From contig JALHMI010000012.1 in assembly GCA_022844125.1 (NCBI GenBank), positions 186,001-250,000 of the forward strand: a stretch of 64,000 bases of DNA, given 5' to 3'. Origin of the DNA: Pirellulales bacterium. GTDB lineage: Bacteria > Planctomycetota > Planctomycetia > Pirellulales > PALSA-1355. The notes beneath the pieces are model-generated. The model saw only the letters and a program-made list of their open reading frames with translations. It had not been told where the DNA came from and did no database searches. A program made the position numbers and the translations under genes. Positions 17,726 through 28,238 of this stretch are shown here, piece after piece. Within the stretch, counting starts at the first letter, position 1, and each line of letters starts with the position of its first letter.

Positions 17726-18283
17726 CTAAGGTGTCTGATCGGGAAAGCGCTTCTGCAGTTTTTCTCGAGCACGCGAGAGCCGCATCTTGCAGGCGCTGAC
17801 CGAGAGCGAGAAGATCTCGGCCAGTTCCTCGTAGTCGTAGTTTTCCGCGTACTTGAGGATCAGCATCGCGCGATCCTCTTCGTCCAAGATCTCGAGCATC
17901 CGCATCAGGTCCAGTGCCAGGGCCGGCTGCCCGGGCTCCTGTTGCGGATGCTGGTTGTCCCACTGTTCTTCGCTGGTCGTGTCTTCGTGCTTGCGACGAC
18001 GACCTCGTCCGCGCCTGATGGTCAGGCAGGTGCGCACCGCGATCGCATGGACCCAGGTGGCATACTTCGAGCGGCCTTCGAACTTCGCGCGGTGGGTGAA
18101 CAACCGCACGAAGACTTCTTGCGCCGCGTCGTTGGCGTCTTGTTCGTTGCCGAGCAGGCGGTAGCAGATTCGCCAGACGCGCTGACGAAAACGCTCCACC
18201 AGCGCGACAAACGCCACGCCGTCTGAGCCCTCGCGGGCGGCATCGGCCGCCAATTGCTCGTCGGTTCGTTCGATCACTTCCAA
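17726..18283 (-). CDS. ECF-type RNA polymerase sigma factor
   Basis: 185 residues. Region 2 (VALVERFRQRVWRICYRLLG, DANDAAQEVFVRLFTH) and region 4 (LDEEDRAMLILKYAENYDY, EELAEIFSLSVSACKMRLSR) are both present. They are separated by a charged linker rich in Arg/Gln. It is an alternative sigma factor of the extracytoplasmic-function class, directing transcription of a limited regulon. It is followed by a small membrane protein that may regulate it. The target promoter motif is not recognisable here. Confidence 0.93.
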   Translation of the reverse strand: MEVIERTDEQLAADAAREGSDGVAFVALVERFRQRVWRICYRLLGNEQDANDAAQEVFVRLFTHRAKFEGRSKYATWVHAIAVRTCLTIRRGRGRRRKHEDTTSEEQWDNQHPQQEPGQPALALDLMRMLEILDEEDRAMLILKYAENYDYEELAEIFSLSVSACKMRLSRAREKLQKRFPDQTP

Positions 18284-18605
18284 AACGGCGAAACCTCCGC
18301 CTCAAGCATGGCACGCTCAGGCTGGCCACCCATTCCTTAAGTGACCTTCGCAAGTTTCGTTGCCGCGCAGCCGCCAGGCGTCACAGAAGCTGGAAAGGCA
18401 CGGGAAATACGGCCGTGGGCGCAATTTGCCGAAGATTCGGGCTTTGCGGGTTAATTCTACGCGTTGAATCGGACCCGAAACCGGGCTGGTGGGTCAAGAG
18501 CGGAATTGGCTTGGCGCGGGGCGTAGGAGTACCGGGAAACCGCGCGGCATGCGGAGCAGCCTGGACGAACGCCCTGAACGCTAGGCCGATACGTATACTC
18601 AAGTA
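18284..18605. other. divergent intergenic region upstream of the sigma factor and LRR gene
   Basis: About 320 nt between divergent genes. It has TATACT at 18594 and some GC-rich dyads, but no clear consensus promoter pair. No coding frame supported. Confidence 0.4.
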
Positions 18606-19241
18606 ATGCGTTGGAAATCGAATCCAATTCGAATCCGGTTTGGGCTGCGAGCACTATTGTTCGTGGTGTTCGGATTCAGCCTGGCCCTGGCCTATGTCGC
18701 CAGCGTGCGCGAGCAGCGCGAGGCAATCCGCGGCATGCGGTTGTCGAACCCCAGCGCAACGCTGCTGTATGAGTATCAACTCGATGCGGCGGGGCATCTG
18801 AACCACGACGGGCAAGCGCCAGGTCCCCGTTGGCTGCGTGAGCGCGTGGGCGTCGATTCGCTGGCGAGCGTCACCGGCGCCGACATGTTCTATCCAACCG
18901 ACGGCGACATGGTGGCCATCGCGCGGTTGCCGAAACTGCGGCGCCTGGTCATGGCACGATGCATCGATCTGACCGACGCCGGCATGAAGACGATCGCCAC
19001 GCTGTCGTCGCTGGAATACCTGGTACTCGGTGAAGCGGATCAGGTCACCGACGAGGGGCTGCTCGAGCTCGCACGGCTCAGACGCTTGAAGGAGCTGCGG
19101 ATGGATCTTGGCCGGCAAATGACGATGGCCGGCGTCGAGCGACTGCGCGAGCAGATACCGCGTTGCACGATCAGGGTGCGCACCACGCCGGATGAACCGC
19201 TGGCGAGTTATCGCCTGGACTTGCGCGGCCACAGTTTTTGA
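18606..19241 (+). CDS. membrane-anchored leucine-rich-repeat protein
   Basis: 211 residues. A hydrophobic helix near the N-terminus (LLFVVFGFSLALAYVASV, about residues 18-36) follows a basic start, giving a type II anchor. The outer part contains degenerate LRRs (LPKLRRLVMARCIDLTDAGM, LSSLEYLVLGEADQVTDEGL, LRRLKELRMDLGRQMTMAGV). This architecture, a one-pass membrane protein with the RNI-like LRR LTDAGMKTIATL, is very common in planctomycetes and of unknown function. Its last 34 nt overlap the end of the convergent gene at 19208. Confidence 0.82.
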   Translation: MRWKSNPIRIRFGLRALLFVVFGFSLALAYVASVREQREAIRGMRLSNPSATLLYEYQLDAAGHLNHDGQAPGPRWLRERVGVDSLASVTGADMFYPTDGDMVAIARLPKLRRLVMARCIDLTDAGMKTIATLSSLEYLVLGEADQVTDEGLLELARLRRLKELRMDLGRQMTMAGVERLREQIPRCTIRVRTTPDEPLASYRLDLRGHSF

Positions 19242-19861
19242 TACTCGGCCTCTGCGTAAGACTTTTCAGCAGGCGAGTCCGAAAGTCGAGCCCACTGCAA
19301 AGCATCCACTCGAAGTTCGTGAATCAACTTACGGAGCGCTGCCTCGTCACTCGCTTTCCAACCCATTTGAAGTAAGTCGCGTCCGGTCTGCTGGTCGACT
19401 TCGTATTCTGACCGCATGTAGCGAAAGGCTTCAGACCAGAAGATCTTCGCCAAGGCTGGATTAGCACGTGTCCAATCGATTAGTGCCTCATCGTGGCGCG
19501 ACAGTGTGTCGTACCAGATTCCATAGCCGCCTTTCCAGGCATCGTTCCAGTGAAATACCCAATCCCAACGATCCCGATCTTCTTCGGGTTTGACGTACCC
19601 TCGCTTGAGGAGCTCCTGAAGTAGCGGCCTATCGTAGTAGTTAAACGACGATCTATAGACTGGTAGTTGTCCCAACAAGATTGTGATTTCACTTTGGCTG
19701 CGCGACTGCAGCGTATGCGGATTGAACTGTCCGATTCCGCCGCGACCACCTGTGAAAAGGTAGAGGAGGGCAAACACACCCACCACAGCATACAGCGGCC
19801 AGAGACGCCATAGCCAATGCCGCTTGACCGCTGGCCCGAGAGTGCTGGTTTCGGATTCCAC
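19208..19861 (-). CDS. membrane-anchored protein of unknown function
   Basis: 217 residues from a GTG at 19861 that has AGGAG 8 nt upstream. Upstream in-frame codons would overlap the divergent gene start at 20008 and look non-coding. An N-terminal helix (WLWRLWPLYAVVGVFALLYL) anchors it. The rest is soluble and rich in Trp/Tyr/Arg (RWDWVFHWNDAWKGGYGIWY), resembling a planctomycete-specific family I cannot name. It overlaps the LRR gene 3' end convergently by 34 nt. No function can be assigned. Confidence 0.65.
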   Translation of the reverse strand: MESETSTLGPAVKRHWLWRLWPLYAVVGVFALLYLFTGGRGGIGQFNPHTLQSRSQSEITILLGQLPVYRSSFNYYDRPLLQELLKRGYVKPEEDRDRWDWVFHWNDAWKGGYGIWYDTLSRHDEALIDWTRANPALAKIFWSEAFRYMRSEYEVDQQTGRDLLQMGWKASDEAALRKLIHELRVDALQWARLSDSPAEKSYAEAEYQKLWPRKSRR

Positions 19862-20007
19862 AATCAAAGCTCCTGATCGCGGGGTGTACTTCACTATATC
19901 AGGTATTCGCGCCCGTCTGTTCCCGCTCAATTTGCATCGCGCGCATGAGCCGGGCATACTGTTGGCGTTGAACGATCTCCCGCCATGCTTCGCCGAGGAT
20001 TCCCGCC

Positions 20008-21105
20008 ATGCTGCGCCCCGCCGGACTGATGTCGCTCGCTGTGCTGTGCCTTGTTTCGAATTTCGCAACCGCCGCCGATTGGGCCACCGTCACCGACGAT
20101 GGGCGGGCGATCAAGATCGAGACCGACAAGCTCGAAGCGGTGATTCCCAAAAACAATCCCAAGCACTGGATGACCGGCATCGAGAAGGGCTCGTTCCTCG
20201 ACAAGCAGACCGGCTTTCGCGAAGTGGGCGATGGGCTGATGGTGGTCGACTGGCTGATGGAAGCCGGCAGCGACGCCGAGTGGAGCGAGCAGGTCATCGC
20301 GCCCGACGGCAACGGCGTGGGCCGCTACTCGTGGTTCGAGAATTTCACCGAGCCCGAGCGGCAGGAATATGCCAAGATGTCGCACGGTTCAAGCAACCGC
20401 AAGCGGATGGTCGAGGGGCCGCAGCTTTGCCACCGGATGAAGGCGGTCGAGCCCGAGGTGATTCGCGGCGACGACTTCGTGGCGGTGAAGACGACCTACA
20501 AGTTCGAATATGCCGCGCCGGGGCGCAAGCCGGGCTCGCAGTGGACGCAGCTCATCGTGTTTCCCAAAGGCGCGCGGTACTTCGTCCTGATGGACAAGGT
20601 CGACTGCGTGAACGACTCGGAGGAGATGTTCCTGCGGAACGATACGCCCGGCTGCGTGCGGCACGTGAACGGCGACACGTTCAGCGAGATGTACCTGAGC
20701 TACTTGAGCGGTCCGAAGGGGCTGGTGATTCCCTCGAAAGAATTCTTCGAGCCGTTTCCGCCCGATCTGAAGTTCGGCTATCGCCGCGACACGCACAAGC
20801 TGCCCAGCTCATTCATCCGGGCCTATCACCTCCGCGATCCGAAAACAGGCGCCGCCGGTCCCTGGCTGGCCGGGCTGACGCTCGATCCGGAAGTGGTTTA
20901 TGAAGCCTGGGCCAGCATGCGGCCGGGCGGAATCATCGTGATGATCGAAGAAGTGTACGGCAAGCCCATCCGCGCCGGCCAGTCGTTCAGCGCGGCGCAT
21001 ATCGTGGGCTACGTCGACGACATCCCCTCGATGCACAAACTCTACGACGAGCACAAAGGCAATACGAAGCTGGTCGTGGACGCCAAGGGCTGGAAGCTGC
21101 AGTAG
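20008..21105 (+). CDS. secreted protein of unknown function
   Basis: 365 residues with a signal peptide (LMSLAVLCLVSNFATA). The body is a mixed alpha/beta protein with many Asp/Glu/Trp residues (DWATVTDDGRAIKIETDKLE, GRYSWFENFTEPERQEYAKM, WTQLIVFPKGARYFVLMDKV) and no recognised catalytic motif. Similar secreted proteins occur in many planctomycetes; a role in binding or breaking down polymers is only a guess. No RBS or operon clue about partners. Confidence 0.75.
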   Translation: MLRPAGLMSLAVLCLVSNFATAADWATVTDDGRAIKIETDKLEAVIPKNNPKHWMTGIEKGSFLDKQTGFREVGDGLMVVDWLMEAGSDAEWSEQVIAPDGNGVGRYSWFENFTEPERQEYAKMSHGSSNRKRMVEGPQLCHRMKAVEPEVIRGDDFVAVKTTYKFEYAAPGRKPGSQWTQLIVFPKGARYFVLMDKVDCVNDSEEMFLRNDTPGCVRHVNGDTFSEMYLSYLSGPKGLVIPSKEFFEPFPPDLKFGYRRDTHKLPSSFIRAYHLRDPKTGAAGPWLAGLTLDPEVVYEAWASMRPGGIIVMIEEVYGKPIRAGQSFSAAHIVGYVDDIPSMHKLYDEHKGNTKLVVDAKGWKLQ

Positions 21106-21121
21106 GGTTGGACGCGCCGAC

Positions 21122-21802
21122 CTAACACCCGCGGTGCGTGAATCTATTGCCCCGCGCTCGCCCCACGTAGCCGCCGAGTGCTACGGCACCGAGGAGCATC
21201 CCAATCCACGTGCCCGGTTCCGGAACCAGGACCGAGAGCGTCGAACCTTCGAAAACCATCTGCTCTTCACTCACGATGTCGTCGGTTCCATAGACCTGCG
21301 TCGCGTGATCGGGAGTTTCGAAAAATGCGGGAGTGAACACCTGCATCCCCGGGCCGACGGCTTCAAGCACGATGCTGAAGACCGGCTGCGGCGCGTTGCC
21401 TGGCGCAGTTGGCGAGACCGAAACTCCCCAGCTGAAAATCTCGCCCGGTTGCACGAGAACGTCTGAAATCTGATCGAAGTAGTCATCCACCAAATAGTTC
21501 AGTGGCATCACTGCTGGCGTTATCGCGTCGTCGAAGAGCACCTTCACGGCCGGGGAAAAAACGCCAGTGAATTGCGGCTCGGGATCGCGAATGTCCTGGG
21601 TAATCACTTCCAGCTTGAACTGTTCACCAACGATCACGGAGCTGATTGGGTTGCCCACCAGATCGGTTGTGCGCGTGAAGTAGCGCACCATCGGATCTGG
21701 CGTTTGGGCCATCGCCACAGCGTCGGGGAGCAGACCGAATAACAGTGCCGCAAGCAGGGCCAGTCGTCGGCAACCTGGTGGCGAGTGTGTACGGGCGCGC
21801 AT
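21122..21802 (-). CDS. PEP-CTERM sorting domain protein
   Basis: 226 residues with a signal peptide (LALLAALLFGLLPDAVAMA) and C-terminal VPEPGTWIGMLLGAVALGGY followed by VGRARGNR, a PEP-CTERM signal with a longer tail than usual. The body is beta-rich and short (FTRTTDLVGNPISSVIVGEQ). AAGGATG lies upstream of the ATG. It is the third PEP-CTERM gene in the window. Confidence 0.8.
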   Translation of the reverse strand: MRARTHSPPGCRRLALLAALLFGLLPDAVAMAQTPDPMVRYFTRTTDLVGNPISSVIVGEQFKLEVITQDIRDPEPQFTGVFSPAVKVLFDDAITPAVMPLNYLVDDYFDQISDVLVQPGEIFSWGVSVSPTAPGNAPQPVFSIVLEAVGPGMQVFTPAFFETPDHATQVYGTDDIVSEEQMVFEGSTLSVLVPEPGTWIGMLLGAVALGGYVGRARGNRFTHRGC

Positions 21803-22044
21803 GAATCATCCTTCGAATAGGGCAGGGGGGAAAGCACACAGGGATCAAAGAGGGAACGAAAGCCCCGGTAGGGTTTGTTCCGCGGCAAGGCCGGCAGGCC
21901 GAGTGATCAGTGGCAGCTCACGGGCTGTGTGCGTCAAAGTTGCTGAATTGCTAGATCACTCTAATGAGGGGATTTGCGGTCGTCAACTAAAAAACGAAAT
22001 TGCTTGACCGGAGTAGGGGCCCGCGAATCTGCACAAAAACCCTG

Positions 22045-23484
<1,440 letters not shown>

Positions 23485-23496
23485 GCTTTCCCGGTC

Positions 23497-25890
23497 CTAG
23501 TTTCTCGAGATCGCTTCGTGGAGGTTAAGCACGGCGCGGCAGACGCCGGTCCAGGCGGCTAGTTCCGCCGGGTCGAGTTCGGTCGAGCGCGGCGACTGGC
23601 CGACGGCGAGCAGCTTTTCAGCGGCGCTCTTATCGGCTTCGAACTGCGCGCGGCTGGCCGCGAGCAACTCTGCCAGAAGCTTCTGTTCGGCTTGGCTGGG
23701 CGCTCGAGAAACCGCCTGCCGAAACGCCCAGGCGATGCGGCTGGCGTCGTCCGCTGATTCGGGCTCGGTCAGCGTGCGCTCGGCGAATTTGCGAGCGCAT
23801 TCGATGTACGTTGGATCGTTCAAGAGCGCGAGGGCCGCTTGCGGCGTGTTCGAGACCGCCCGCTGGGCCGTGCATTCCTCGCGACTTGGCGCGTCGAACG
23901 CCAGCAGGCTCGGATGCAGGAACGTCCGCTGCCAATGCGTGTACAGCCCGCGGCGATACTGGTTGTTCCCCTCGTCCGCCCGCCAGGTCCGTTTCGGGAA
24001 GTTGAGAAACTCCCAATAACCCTCGGGCTGATACGGCTTCACGCTTGCGCCGCCCACCTCCGGCACCAGCAGGCCGGCATGCACCAGGGCCGTGTCGCGA
24101 ATGAACTCCGCATCGAGCCGCCAGCGCGATTGCCGCGCGAGGAGCCGATTTTGCGGATCACGCTTGACGAGCTCCGCCGTGGGAATTGACGACTGCCGAT
24201 ACGCGCGGCTGCTGGTGATCAAGCGGATCATGTGCTTGACGTCCCAGCCGGAGTCGATGAACTCGACGGCGAGCCAGTCGAGCAGCTCGGGATGCGTCGG
24301 CGGTTCGCCTTGCGCTCCAAAGTCGTCGAGCTGCCGCGCGAGGCCCGCACCGAAAAACAGCCTCCAGAGCCGATTCACGAATACCCGGGCGACGACAGGG
24401 TTCTCGCGCGCCGTGAGCCAGTCGGCCAGATCGAGCCGCGTGAGGCGGCGATCGCTTGTTGGCGCGGGGGCAAACGCCGCCGGCAGGGCAGGGGAGACCA
24501 CTTCGCCCGTCGCGTCAAGCCAGTTGCCGCGCGGCAGGATCCGCATCTCGCGTGGCGTGGTGGAGACGGTGATCATCGTCCGTGGGTAAGATGCTTCGAG
24601 TTTTCGCAAGTCCGCGCGAAGCTGTTTCTCTTGCTTCTGAAGCTCATCTCGCTGAGGGGCTTCAGTCTCTGCCTCTCCGATTGCGGCGAGCTGCTGGGTG
24701 CAGGCGGCCAGTTGTTCATTGAGCTCGGCAGCCCGGGCTAGCTGATCGGCATTCGGCAGTTTGAGTTCCGGCTCGCGGGTGCCCGCTTTGTAGACGCCTT
24801 GTTCCTGGACATCGGCGAAGAACGCGGCGAAGCTGTAGAAGTCGCGAGCCGTGTAAGGGTCGTACTTGTGGTCGTGGCACTCGGCGCAGCCCAGCGTCGC
24901 CGCCAGCCACACGCCAGCCGTCGTGCGCACGCGGTCGGCAGCGCTCTTGGCGGTGTATTCACCGGCCTGGGCGCCACCTTCCTCGGTGGTCTTGTTCAGG
25001 CGGTTGTAACCCGTGGCGACGCGTTGCTCGATGCTCGGATTCTCAAGCAGATCGCCGGCCAGTTGCTCGCGCGTGAACTGATCGAACGGCAGGTTGCGGT
25101 TGAACGCCTCGATCACATAGTCGCGATACGGCGAGATCGGCTGTTCAACATCGCTATGGTATCCGCAAGAGTCGGCATAGCGCACCAGATCGAGCCAGTG
25201 AACGGCCATCCGCTCGCCGTAGTGCGGGGAGACGAGCAGCTGCTCGACGAGGGCGGCGTAGGCCTGTTCGCTTGGGTCGGCGGCAAACTCCGTGACCTCG
25301 TCGGCCGATGGCGGCAGGCCCAAGAGATCGAACGAGAGCCGGCGTGCAAGCGTGACCGGGTCCGGCGCCTCGGCATAAGTCAGGCCTTCGTTCGCCAGTG
25401 CAGCGGCCAGGAAACGGTCGATGGGGTGATCGAGGTCGGTCGACTGTGGCGGAGCAGGCGGCAACTCGGGTCGCGTCGGCGGTTGGTACGCCCAATGGTT
25501 CTGCCAGTCCGCGCCGGCGGTGATCCAGGACTTCAGCGTTTCGATCTGTGCGGGTGACAGCTCGAGGTTCGCAGCCGGCGGCGGCATCCGCTCGGCGTCG
25601 TCGTGACTCATGACGCGTCGCAAGAGTTCGCTCCCCTCGACATCGCCGGGCTTCACGATCGGCGCGCCGCTGGACGAATTGCCAAACAGACCTTCCCGCT
25701 GATCAAGCCGCAGGTCGGCCGCCCGGGTTTCCGCGTCTGGCCCGTGGCAGCGATAGCAGAAGTTCGAAAGGATCGGCCGAACGTCGCGATGGAACTGCGG
25801 CGCCGGCGGAGCAGCCCGGGTGACGCTCGGCAGTAGCGTGCAGAATGCCATTGCGGCCAGGGTTTTTAAGAGCAGCGGGCGACGCTTCAT
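23497..25890 (-). CDS. PSCyt1-DUF1549-DUF1553 protein
   Basis: 797 residues. A signal peptide (LKTLAAMAFCTLLPSVTRAA) is followed by a planctomycete cytochrome c domain with haem motif CYRCH at residues 45-49 (FHRDVRPILSNFCYRCHGPD). Then comes DUF1549 (PIDRFLAAALANEGLTYAEA, LARRLSFDLLGLPPSADEVT, YPERMAVHWLDLVRYADSCG-type line, plus CAECHDHKYDPY) and DUF1553 (LADWLTARENPVVARVFVNR, DRKLLARQSRWRLDAE-type region, LYTHWQRTFLHPSLLAFDAP). These exported proteins pair with DUF1501 proteins and are thought to act in extracellular degradation or redox chemistry, but no reaction is established. Start at 25890 gives the signal peptide; the frame remains open to 26916 without signs of coding. Confidence 0.92.
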   Translation of the reverse strand: MKRRPLLLKTLAAMAFCTLLPSVTRAAPPAPQFHRDVRPILSNFCYRCHGPDAETRAADLRLDQREGLFGNSSSGAPIVKPGDVEGSELLRRVMSHDDAERMPPPAANLELSPAQIETLKSWITAGADWQNHWAYQPPTRPELPPAPPQSTDLDHPIDRFLAAALANEGLTYAEAPDPVTLARRLSFDLLGLPPSADEVTEFAADPSEQAYAALVEQLLVSPHYGERMAVHWLDLVRYADSCGYHSDVEQPISPYRDYVIEAFNRNLPFDQFTREQLAGDLLENPSIEQRVATGYNRLNKTTEEGGAQAGEYTAKSAADRVRTTAGVWLAATLGCAECHDHKYDPYTARDFYSFAAFFADVQEQGVYKAGTREPELKLPNADQLARAAELNEQLAACTQQLAAIGEAETEAPQRDELQKQEKQLRADLRKLEASYPRTMITVSTTPREMRILPRGNWLDATGEVVSPALPAAFAPAPTSDRRLTRLDLADWLTARENPVVARVFVNRLWRLFFGAGLARQLDDFGAQGEPPTHPELLDWLAVEFIDSGWDVKHMIRLITSSRAYRQSSIPTAELVKRDPQNRLLARQSRWRLDAEFIRDTALVHAGLLVPEVGGASVKPYQPEGYWEFLNFPKRTWRADEGNNQYRRGLYTHWQRTFLHPSLLAFDAPSREECTAQRAVSNTPQAALALLNDPTYIECARKFAERTLTEPESADDASRIAWAFRQAVSRAPSQAEQKLLAELLAASRAQFEADKSAAEKLLAVGQSPRSTELDPAELAAWTGVCRAVLNLHEAISRN

Positions 25891-26182
25891 GGGGCGAACA
25901 GCGTGGCGGGCAGGGGGGAGCAGTGCAGCGAGGCACGCGGGGCCGCCTACATCTCGGGCCCCTATTCCTCGGCCACTTATTCTAACACGAACGGGGGTCA
26001 GAATCGAAATGACCGGGCGCTTTGACACTGCCCTATGGCGGCGGTAGCCTGCTGCATGTGCCCGTGGGTCGCCCAGAAGGCGGAGACGGTGCGGCCGATG
26101 GCCCGCCGTTGGAATGGGCACGAGCAACATGAACTCCCACCGCAAACTCCTTCCTCTATTACGACTGCAATCGGAGGCACGT

Positions 26183-26746
26183 ATGAAACTCGCCGCGCTA
26201 TTGTCGCTGAGCATGCTGATCTTGGGCTTGGCTGCCGCCTCGGCTGCCGAGAAGAGCCCGCTCGATTTCAAAGTGAAAAGCATCGACGGCCAGGACGTCG
26301 ACCTGTCGAAGTACAAGGGCGAAGTCCTGCTGATCGTGAACGTCGCCAGCAAGTGCGGACTAACTCCGCAGTACGAACAGCTCGAGGCGGTGTACACCAA
26401 GTACAAGGGCAAGGGCTTCGAAGTCCTCGGCTTTCCCGCCAATGAATTTCTGGCGCAAGAGCCTGGCACCGACGCCGAAATCAAGCAGTTCTGTTCCAGC
26501 AAGTACAACGTCGACTTCCCGATGTTCTCCAAGATCGTCGTCAAGGGTGACGGCATCCATCCGCTGTATGCGTATCTGACCTCGGTCGCAACCGAGCCGG
26601 AGGACGCAGGCGCCATTAGCTGGAACTTCGAAAAGTTCCTGATCAACCGCGACGGTAAGGTCGTGAAGCGATTCAGCCCCCGCACGAAGCCCGACGCGCC
26701 GGAAATCGTCGAAGCGATCGAAGCCGAACTGGCCAAGAAGTCGTAG
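26183..26746 (+). CDS. exported glutathione peroxidase
   Basis: 187 residues. An N-terminal signal peptide (LAALLSLSMLILGLAAASAA) makes this a secreted or periplasmic form. The GPx core shows the catalytic cysteine in NVASKCGLTPQY (Cys58), the NEF motif GFPANEFLAQEPG and WNFEKFLINRDGKVVKRFSP with the Trp/Asn of the family. It reduces peroxides with thiols; glutathione or thioredoxin cannot be told apart. GGAGG precedes the ATG by 5 nt. Confidence 0.93.
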   Translation: MKLAALLSLSMLILGLAAASAAEKSPLDFKVKSIDGQDVDLSKYKGEVLLIVNVASKCGLTPQYEQLEAVYTKYKGKGFEVLGFPANEFLAQEPGTDAEIKQFCSSKYNVDFPMFSKIVVKGDGIHPLYAYLTSVATEPEDAGAISWNFEKFLINRDGKVVKRFSPRTKPDAPEIVEAIEAELAKKS

Positions 26747-26768
26747 TTACACACTGAACTGCAATTTA

Positions 26769-26808
26769 CGGCGGGCCGCTGGCGAGATTGATTCCCAGCG
26801 GCCCGCCG
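26769..26808 (+). terminator. strong hairpin after the glutathione peroxidase gene
   Basis: Perfect 14-bp stem CGGCGGGCCGCTGG/CCAGCGGCCCGCCG with a 12-nt loop, 23 nt past the stop codon, in a short gap before the next plus-strand gene. No long T-tract follows it. Confidence 0.6.
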
Positions 26809-26864
26809 ATCATCATTGGTAGTTGCACCGATAGTATCACACACCAAGCGCAGGATCGATTCAC

Positions 26865-27719
26865 ATGCAGGCAAACTGGTCGCGTCGTAAGTTCCTGGGG
26901 GCCGCTTCCGCGGCAATCGTCGGCGGCGTTGTCAGCGCAAAGTTCGTGCGGGCGGGCGACGCAAAGAAGTACGACTTCGCCGGCTTCAACGTCGGCCTGC
27001 AAAGCTACACCCTCCGCGAATTCTCAGTCGACCGGGCGCTCGAGCAGATGAACAAGTGGGGTCTGGGAAGCGTCGAACTGTTCGACGCCCACTTCCCGTC
27101 GAAGTCCTCCGACGCCGACATCGAGGCGATGAAAAGCAAAGCCAAGTCGCTTGGCATCCAAATGCTAGGGCACGGCGTGAATCCCTTCTCGGCCGACCAC
27201 GAGGCCAATCGCCGCTGGTTCGAGTTCGCCAAGAAGGCGGGCATCAAGAACCTCTCAGCTAACCCCAGCGAGGACGCTTTCGACAGCCTCGACAAGCTCT
27301 GCGAGGAGTACCAGATTCGGATCGCGATTCACAATCACGGGCCCGGCGCCGACTACGACAAGATCGCCGACACGCTCAACGCCGTCAAAGGCCATCACCC
27401 GCTGATCGGGGCCTGCGCCGACCTGGGACATTACATCCGCTCGGGCGAGGATCCGGTGCGGGCGATCAATCTCTTCGAAGGCCGGTTGTTTGGCATTCAC
27501 CTGAAGGACTTTGCCGAACAAAAGGACAAAACCAAGGGGGTGATCCTGGGCCAGGGGCACCTAGACGTGGTCGGCGTGTTCAAGGCGCTGAAGAAGGTGA
27601 ACTTTCCGGCGGATGGCTGCCTGTCCCTGGAGTACGAAGAGAATCCGAAAGACCCCTGGGCGGACGTCGAAGCCTGCCTGGCGGTGGCCAGCGAAGGGGC
27701 GAAGAAGGCGGCCGGGTAG
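26865..27719 (+). CDS. Tat-exported sugar phosphate isomerase/epimerase-like TIM-barrel protein
   Basis: 284 residues. A Tat signal RRKFLGAASAAIVGGVVSA is followed by an AP-endonuclease-2/xylose isomerase-like barrel with FNVGLQSYTLREFSVDRALE, WGLGSVELFDAHFP, LGIQMLGHGVNPFSADHEAN, RIAIHNHGPGADYD (a metal-ligand His), IGACADLGHYIRSGEDPVRA and LFGIHLKDFAEQKDK, and GCLSLEYEENPKDPW. These proteins isomerise or cleave sugars or polyols with a divalent metal. The export signal is typical of planctomycete members, whose substrates are unknown. Confidence 0.85.
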   Translation: MQANWSRRKFLGAASAAIVGGVVSAKFVRAGDAKKYDFAGFNVGLQSYTLREFSVDRALEQMNKWGLGSVELFDAHFPSKSSDADIEAMKSKAKSLGIQMLGHGVNPFSADHEANRRWFEFAKKAGIKNLSANPSEDAFDSLDKLCEEYQIRIAIHNHGPGADYDKIADTLNAVKGHHPLIGACADLGHYIRSGEDPVRAINLFEGRLFGIHLKDFAEQKDKTKGVILGQGHLDVVGVFKALKKVNFPADGCLSLEYEENPKDPWADVEACLAVASEGAKKAAG

Positions 27720-27860
27720 TCCCAGTCGGGGGGCTGTGGCAGCAGTGTCCTAAAATATGGCTTCTGGCGGCAAAAACCTTACGATCTCGTTAGATTCTGG
27801 CGTAGGCTATACGAAGGGTGTGGACCGAATTCGGCCACCCGCGCTTCTGGAGCATTCGCC

Positions 27861-28238
27861 ATGCATCTTGCCAGGTCTGTCTCCGCGTTGCTGATTGCCA
27901 CCTGTACCCCGACTCTCGCTGTCGCAGGCTACGGACTCGACGTCGTGCCTGGCGCATCGTTCCAACACGGTGCTTGGCACTTCTACGGCACCGACCAGGT
28001 GCCGGGCGCCGGCGGACACGCTGCCGGGCTGCTCACCGCCTATGGCAGTGATCGGATTCCCGGCACGCTGCGTGAAATGCCCGACCAGCATCCGCACCAC
28101 GTGCTGATCTCGGAAACAATTCAGCACTTGACTGGCGCCGTCGAAGTGACCCCGGACCGTACGCGACCGACGAAACCTGGGCAGAAGTCGACGTCGCCGC
28201 CAGCGTCGCGTGCAACGAAATGCCCGCCATCCCGCTAG
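27861..28238 (+). CDS. small secreted repeat protein, possibly frameshifted
   Basis: 125 residues with a signal peptide (ARSVSALLIATCTPTLAVA). Three short repeats follow (YGLDVVPGAS, YGTDQVPGAG, YGSDRIPGTL), a rare motif I do not recognise. After about GAVEV the frame becomes basic and Pro-rich, while another frame from about 28150 reads a much more protein-like sequence (GPYATDETWAEVDVAASVAC) that stays open to near 28349. This suggests an indel or frameshift near 28130-28160. The stem CCCGCTAGC/GCCAGCGGG right after this stop (28231-28259) argues that the annotated end could still be correct. Confidence 0.5.
   Translation: MHLARSVSALLIATCTPTLAVAGYGLDVVPGASFQHGAWHFYGTDQVPGAGGHAAGLLTAYGSDRIPGTLREMPDQHPHHVLISETIQHLTGAVEVTPDRTRPTKPGQKSTSPPASRATKCPPSR

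Noticed and set aside
18590-18605. TATACT as a -10 element for the LRR gene
   Set aside because: It lies only 6 nt from the ATG and no -35 at the correct spacing exists.
25891-26916. Upstream extension of the PSCyt1-DUF1549 gene to 26916
   Set aside because: It would cover the glutathione peroxidase gene in antisense; the N-terminal signal peptide at 25890 marks the real start.
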